NCBI RefSeq assembly: GCF_032854445.1
Contig: NW_027018423.1
Coordinates: forward strand, 1 to 28,434
Source: Liolophura sinensis
Lineage: Eukaryota; Mollusca; Polyplacophora; Chitonida; Chitonidae
Direction: 5' to 3'
DNA: 28,434 nucleotides
This document shows, piece by piece, positions 24,622 through 28,434 of the stretch (positions are counted from its first letter, which is position 1; every line of letters starts with the position of its first letter). Below the pieces are notes generated by a model. The model saw nothing but the letters and a program-made list of their open reading frames with translations. It was not told the DNA's origin and made no database searches. The position numbers and the translations under genes are program-made.

Positions 24622-24816
24622 TTGAATGAGCATTTATGTGAAAATCACGTGCCCAGCAACGGCTCTACTCCATGGAAACCAAGGAAATTTGCAATTTTTC
24701 AACAGCTGGAGATGCCTGGCCCAATTGCGCATCTTTTGGCACCTTATTGATGTGGGTCAGTGTTCAATTGTACTTTTTACAGCAGACTGTATCAAGTACC
24801 TTGTTGTTTTTATATA
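24622..24816. repeat. Left half of monomer U45, up to transposon insertion
   Basis: A type-D-like monomer head (CGTGCCCAGC, TTCAATTG, TTGTTGTTTTTATATA). It stops at the TA at 24815-24816, where the transposon begins. The matching right half starts at 26346. Confidence 0.9.
24815..24816. repeat. TA target-site duplication, left
   Basis: TA copy before the element, paired with 26346-26347. Comparing the filled site with the empty site at 23356-23357 shows that exactly one extra TA is explained this way. Confidence 0.85.
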
Positions 24817-24842
24817 TACTATCCAAAAAAAGAAAGCGCATA
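24817..24842 (+). repeat. Left terminal inverted repeat of the transposon
   Basis: Begins TACTATCC, then seven A, G, AAA and GCGCATA. It matches the reverse complement of 26321-26345 except for one extra G (GAAAGCGC here against GAAACGC at the other end), which could be a mutation or a one-base read error. Confidence 0.92.
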
Positions 24843-25019
24843 GGTGTTTTGTTTTATTTAAAATGAAATAATACATTTTGTCTTCATTTCATGAGCAAAA
24901 TGTGTTTTAATATTGTTAATAAATCACAGTTAGCACACATTTTATTCTCAAAACATTTCTTGGTTGAAAATGCTGAGTTTGGAGGCCGTTTTTGGAAGAA
25001 GTAAAAAATACAGCACCAC

Positions 25020-25031
25020 ACTGCATCACCT
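25020..25031 (+). repeat. 12-bp direct repeat in transposon, left copy
   Basis: ACTGCATCACCT, identical to 26295-26306 and in the same orientation. It lies about 200 bp in from the left end. Confidence 0.7.
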
Positions 25032-25079
25032 GCAGTCTTACACACCAAACTTACGCATGGAAAGCATGCAGTGTGTGAC

Positions 25080-25086
25080 TATAAAA
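25080..25086 (+). promoter_or_regulatory. Putative TATA box of the transposase
   Basis: TATAAAA lies 58 bp upstream of the ATG at 25145, a plausible distance for a transcription start about 30 bp further on and a short leader. It is called from motif and position only. Confidence 0.45.
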
Positions 25087-25144
25087 CCGCAACTTCGGGC
25101 CGGAAATCGGCGTCTTTCAAGTGGTGTTTTCAAGCTGATTCAAC

Positions 25145-26150
25145 ATGCCACGTCTTGACACTGTCACAAGAAATATTGCCCTTGGAAGACTTCAAGCTGG
25201 AGAGTCCCAATCGTCCATTTCTAGGCGTCTACACGTCAGCCAGAGCACGATTTCACGGGTTGCCGCCCGCTACAACAATACTGGGACAACAAATGACCGT
25301 CGGCGTTCATGTCGACCACGTGTCACTATAGCAGCCCAAGATCGCTACATAAGGGTCCTCCATTTGCGTGACCGTTGTGCTACAGCTGAAAGCACAGCAG
25401 CCAGCATACCGGGACTGAGGAGGATATCAGGTCAGACAGTGCGGAACAGGCTGAGGGAACATGGACTGAGAGCCAGGAGGCCCTATATTGGGATCGTGCT
25501 GCGTCCTCACCATTGCGCCAATCGCCCCGATGGTGTAACAACGTGACTGCATGGAATCTACGCAACTGGCGACGCATTTGGTTCAGTGATGAGTCCAGAT
25601 TCCTATTGCAGAGACGTGATGGTAGAAACCGGGTTTACAGACGTGCTCACGAACGTTATGCCCCTAACTGCGTACGCCAAGTGGACAGATTTGGTGGAGG
25701 AGTGTGATGATGTGGGCAGCAATATCGTATACTGGTCGTACAAATCTTCTCCACGTTCAGGGAAATCTTACGGCCGTACTCTACCGAGACACCATCCTGC
25801 AGCCACACCTCTTACCTGTCATTGGACGTTCAGCGGGAGTTGTTCCAGCAGGACAACGCCAGACCGCACACGGCACGTGTCACAAGGGACTTCCTCGCCG
25901 AAAACAATGTAAATGTGCTACCCTGGCCGTCCCGCTCCCGGATCTTTACCCAATTGAGCATCTGTGGGATGAACTTGATCGACGTCTACGCCTACGTCAA
26001 TCTCAACCCCAAACGCTTCAAGAGCAAGTTGCATGTTTGCAGGAGGAGTGGCAGAACATTCCCCAGGCCTCTATCCAGTGTCTCATCCAGTCCATGACAA
26101 GGCGTGTCAGAACTGTTATTCGTGCCCGTGGTGGTCACAACAGATACTGA
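25145..26150 (+). pseudogene. Tc1-family DD34E transposase, frame broken four times
   Basis: The transposase would bind the terminal repeats and catalyse cut-and-paste movement in the nucleus. From the ATG at 25145 the first frame gives an N-terminal paired-like helix-turn-helix (residues about 12-45, SISRRLHVSQSTISRV), a linker RRRSCRPR where the family usually has a GRPR motif, and a second helix-turn-helix (about 78-108) ending in RRPY. The catalytic residues are D in WFSDESRF (codon 25588-25590), D in QQDNARPHTA (25852-25854) and E in PIEHLWDEL (25956-25958). Thirty-four residues separate the last two, hence DD34E. The frame shifts near 25520-25531, 25695-25704, 25824-25825 and 25936-25939: three single-base losses and one gain, mostly at short homopolymers. 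Without them the length would be about 335 residues, normal for the family. As sequenced, no complete protein is encoded. The stop is TGA at 26148-26150. Confidence 0.93.
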
Positions 26151-26320
26151 CATTCCACTCAAGTGGGAGACTCATTGTGAGTGTCTTACCTCAAGTTGAT
26201 GGCCTTGTTGTCTAGATATGGACCCTTCCTTAATCTGTGTAAAAAAAATATTTGCAGAATAGCAATTCTTATTTAGTTATGCATAATTGAAAAGACTGCA
26301 TCACCTCCGCAAAAAACGGT
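26151..26320 (+). other. Transposon 3' non-coding region
   Basis: About 170 bp between the transposase stop and the right inverted repeat. It contains the second ACTGCATCACCT copy (26295-26306) and an eight-A run near 26242. No canonical AATAAA signal was seen on the plus strand. Confidence 0.65.
26295..26306 (+). repeat. 12-bp direct repeat in transposon, right copy
   Basis: ACTGCATCACCT, about 40 bp in from the right end and in the same orientation as the left copy. Confidence 0.7.
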
Positions 26321-26345
26321 TATGCGTTTCTTTTTTTGGATAGTA
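26321..26345 (-). repeat. Right terminal inverted repeat of the transposon
   Basis: Reads TATGCG, TTTC, seven T and GGATAGTA on the plus strand. This is the 25-bp inverse of the left end. Confidence 0.92.
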
Positions 26346-26347
26346 TA
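26346..26347. repeat. TA target-site duplication, right
   Basis: TA copy after the element, followed directly by CAAATGGTGTGG of the satellite. Confidence 0.85.
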
Positions 26348-26700
26348 CAAATGGTGTGGTTTTTCAACATGTAGATAAAGACATTGAGTTTGTCGGCGAC
26401 CTAGAAGTAAGAAATTTGCTGGGTGAGATAAATGGGCTTGGCCCAAAGATTTGAACGTCTCTGGGCTACCGAAGGGCACATAACTTATAATCAAAAGTTC
26501 ACAACAGTAATGACCCAGTCGCGATATTACATAGTAAATGTAGCCGAATTTAATTAGCAAAAGCCCAAGCAAAAATCCAAAAGTGGAAAAAACTGTTCCA
26601 ATGCTGCTGGTAAGAGGCTAATCCGACGTATTTTGTGACGAGAAATCGAATGGTGCAAACCGCGTTGCTCTCCGACCAATACTTTTGGCTGTAGCGACAA
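26346..26700. repeat. Right half of monomer U45
   Basis: Resumes at TACAAATGGTGTGG and carries GTCGGCGACCTAG and GTTCACAACAG, the rare marks of U42. Together with 24622-24816 it makes one complete monomer once the transposon and one TA are removed. Confidence 0.9.
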
Positions 26701-28434
26701 TTGAATGAGCATTTATGTGAAAATCACGTGCCTAACAACGGCTCTTACTCCATGGAAACCAAGGAAATTTGCAATTTTTCAACAGGTGGAGATGCCTGGC
26801 CCAATTGCGCATCTTTTGGCACCTTATTGATGTGGGTCAGTGTTCAATTGTACTTTTCACAGTAGACTATATCAAGTACCTTGTTGTTTTTATATACAAA
26901 TGGTGTGGTTTTTCAACATGTAGATAAAGAAATTGAGTTTGTCTTCGACTTAGAAGTAAGACAATTGCTGGGTGAGTTAAATGGGCTTGGCCAAAGATTT
27001 GACGTCTTCTGGGCTACCGAAGGATACATAACTTATAATCAAAAAGTTGAATACAAGTAATGACCAGTCGCGATATTACATAGTAATGTAGCCGAATTGA
27101 ATTAGCAAAAAGCCCAGGCAAAAATCCCAAAGTGGAAAAACTGTTCCAATGCTGCTGGTAAGAGGCTAATCCGAACGTATTTTGTGACGAGAAATCGAAT
27201 GGTGCAACCGCGTTGCTCTCCGACCAATACTTTTGGCTGTAGCGACAATTGAATGAGCATTTATGTGAAAATCACGTGCCTAACAACGGCTCTTACTCCA
27301 TGGAAACCAAGGAAATTTGCAATTTTTCAACAGGTGGAGATGCCTGGCCCAATTGCGCATCTTTTGGCACCTTATTGATGTGGGTCAGTGTTCAATTGTA
27401 CTTTTTACAGCAGACTGTATCAAGTACCTTGTGTTTTTATATACAAATGGTGTGGTTTTTCAACATGTAGATAAAGACATGAGTTTGTCTCGACTTAGAA
27501 GTAAGACAATTGCTAGATGAGTTAATGGGCTTGGCCCAAAGATTTGACGTCTTCTGGGCTACCCTAAGGCACATAACTTATAGTCAAAAGGTTGAATATA
27601 GTAATGACCAGTCGCGATATTACATAGTAAATGTAGCCGAATTGAATTAGCAAAAAATCCCAGGCAAAAATCTTAAAGTGGAAAAACTGTTCAATGCTGC
27701 TGGTAAGAGGCTAATCCGACGTATTTTGTGACGAGAAATCCAATGGTGCAAACCGCGTTGCTCTCCGACCAATACTTTTGGCTGTAGCGACAATTGAATT
27801 GAGCATTTATGATAAAATTACGTGCCCAACAACGGCTCTTACTCCATGGAAACCAAGGAAATTTGCAATTTTTAAACAGCTGGAGATGCCTCGCCCAATT
27901 GCGCATCTTTTGGCACCTTATTGATGTGGGTCAGTGTTCAATTGTACTTTTTACAGCAGACTATATCAAGTACCTTGTTGTTTTTATATACAATGGTGTG
28001 GTTTTTTCAACATGTAGATAAAGAAATTGAGTTTGTCTTCGACTTAGAAGTAAGACAATTGCTGGGTGAGTTAAATGGGCTTGGCCCAAGATTTGACGTC
28101 CTCTGGGCTACCGAAGGATACATAACTTATAATCAAAGTTGAATACAGTAATGACCAGTCGCGATATTACATAGTAAATGTAGCCGATTTTCAATTACCA
28201 AAAAGCCCAGGCAAAAATCCAAAAGTGGAAAAACTGTTTCCAATGCTGCTGGTAAGAGGCTAATCCGACGTATTTTGTGACGAGAAATCGAATGGTGCAA
28301 ACCGCGTTGCTCTCCGACCAATACTTTTGGCTGTAGCGACAATTGAATTAGAATTTATGTGAAAATCACGTGCCCAGCAACGGCTCTTACTCCATGGAAA
28401 CCAAGGAAATTTGCAATTTTTCAACAGCTGGAGA
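26701..28434. repeat. Monomers U46-U48 and partial U49
   Basis: Units start at 26701, 27249, 27794 and 28343. U46 starts like U43 (CAACAGGTGG) and ends like U39 (AAAGAAATTG, GGATACATAAC). U47 and U48 share rare marks with U38 and U39. U49 begins TTGAATTAGAATTTATG, the same rare substitution as truncated U44 but without the deletion. Confidence 0.8.

Larger units (their letters stand above)
1..24816. repeat. Tandem satellite array, left part (548-549 bp monomer)
   Basis: About 45 head-to-tail copies of one AT-rich monomer fill this stretch, all in the same orientation. Successive TTGAATGAGC motifs are spaced 548 or 549 bp apart through most of it, with 547-550 bp in the first 6 kb. Units are near-identical by eye and differ by shared diagnostic substitutions that define types called A to H here. 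No open frame crosses monomer borders, and 548 is not a multiple of three. The family is not recognised. This is a typical heterochromatic or centromeric-type satellite layout, but chromosomal position cannot be told from sequence alone. Confidence 0.97.
24843..25144 (+). other. Transposon 5' non-coding region
   Basis: About 300 bp between the left inverted repeat and the transposase start. It is AT-rich on the left and more mixed toward the gene. It holds a TATA box at 25080-25086 and one copy of the 12-bp direct repeat ACTGCATCACCT (25020-25031). Short frames here (for example from 24964) show no recognisable domain and are not called. Confidence 0.7.
24817..26345 (+). mobile_element. Tc1/mariner-superfamily DNA transposon (DD34E), about 1.53 kb
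   Basis: A cut-and-paste element inserted into monomer U45. The ends are near-perfect inverted repeats beginning TACTATCC and running about 25 bp. It is flanked by TA at 24815-24816 and 26346-26347, the standard target duplication of this superfamily. The empty site survives in U42 (23352-23357 TATATA), which confirms the borders. Because the target is a TATATA run, the first two bases of the element could equally be counted as flank. Inside is a single transposase frame on the plus strand with Tc1-type DNA-binding and DD34E catalytic motifs. The size and single-gene layout suit an autonomous Tc1-like element. The ends do not begin with CAGT as in nematode Tc1. Confidence 0.95.
26346..28434. 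repeat. Tandem satellite array, right part
   Basis: The same satellite resumes immediately after the transposon, in the same orientation and in the exact monomer register where it was interrupted. It runs off the window end in mid-monomer. Many one-base gains and losses (for example the shortened GGCC at 26990-26993 and an added A at 27174-27176) make these units less regular than the interior ones. Confidence 0.97.

Noticed and set aside
24964-25331. Open frames overlapping the transposon leader and the transposase start.
   Set aside because: They lie in other frames of the leader and the DNA-binding region, lack recognisable motifs, and are best read as shadows of the transposase at 25145.
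24817-26345. LTR retroelement or viral insertion as an explanation for the interrupting block.
   Set aside because: The ends are inverted rather than direct repeats, the duplication is TA, and the coding motifs are Tc1 DD34E transposase. There is no reverse transcriptase, protease or envelope-like sequence.
1-28434. CRISPR array or gene-family tandem duplication as an explanation for the repeats.
   Set aside because: Repeats are 548 bp with no distinct spacers and no coding content. Eukaryotic satellite DNA explains the layout, including the TA-inserted Tc1 element.

Overview
The window is almost entirely one tandem satellite array. A 548-549 bp monomer repeats head-to-tail about 50 times from the first base to the last. 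I found no host protein-coding gene, rRNA, tRNA or CRISPR array. The array is interrupted once, near the right end, by a 1.53-kb Tc1/mariner-type DNA transposon (24817-26345) with terminal inverted repeats, a TA target duplication and a DD34E transposase reading frame broken by four single-base shifts. Satellite DNA plus a Tc1-family transposase with a TATA box points to an animal nuclear genome. The transposase start resembles Tc1 elements I associate with aquatic invertebrates and fish, but that is recollection and I cannot name a species. The monomer itself I do not recognise.

Layout (monomers counted from the TTGAATGAGC motif, U0 at 132): 1-131 partial unit; U0-U1 132-1228; three higher-order repeat (HOR) copies of six monomers each, 1229-4520, 4521-7812 and 7813-11101, built from recognisable monomer types A-B-C-D-E-F-(G); then 11102-24255, where the same types recur in less regular order; U44 24256-24621, carrying a 189-bp internal deletion; U45 24622-26700, split by the transposon; U46-U48; and a partial U49 to 28434. 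Variants shared between distant units show hybrid monomers and block duplications at 3, 6, 9 and 26 monomer spacings, as expected from unequal crossing-over.

Two points matter most. First, single-base homopolymer-type indels are common in about 1-6.6 kb and 24.1-28.4 kb but nearly absent between, where monomers are exactly 548 or 549 bp. The four transposase frameshifts are the same kind of change and lie in the indel-rich right part, so the apparent pseudogene may be a sequencing artefact. Second, the transposon sits in a recently duplicated three-monomer block whose older copy keeps the empty site, and the neighbouring duplicated monomer has a deletion ending within about 5 bp of the same monomer position.
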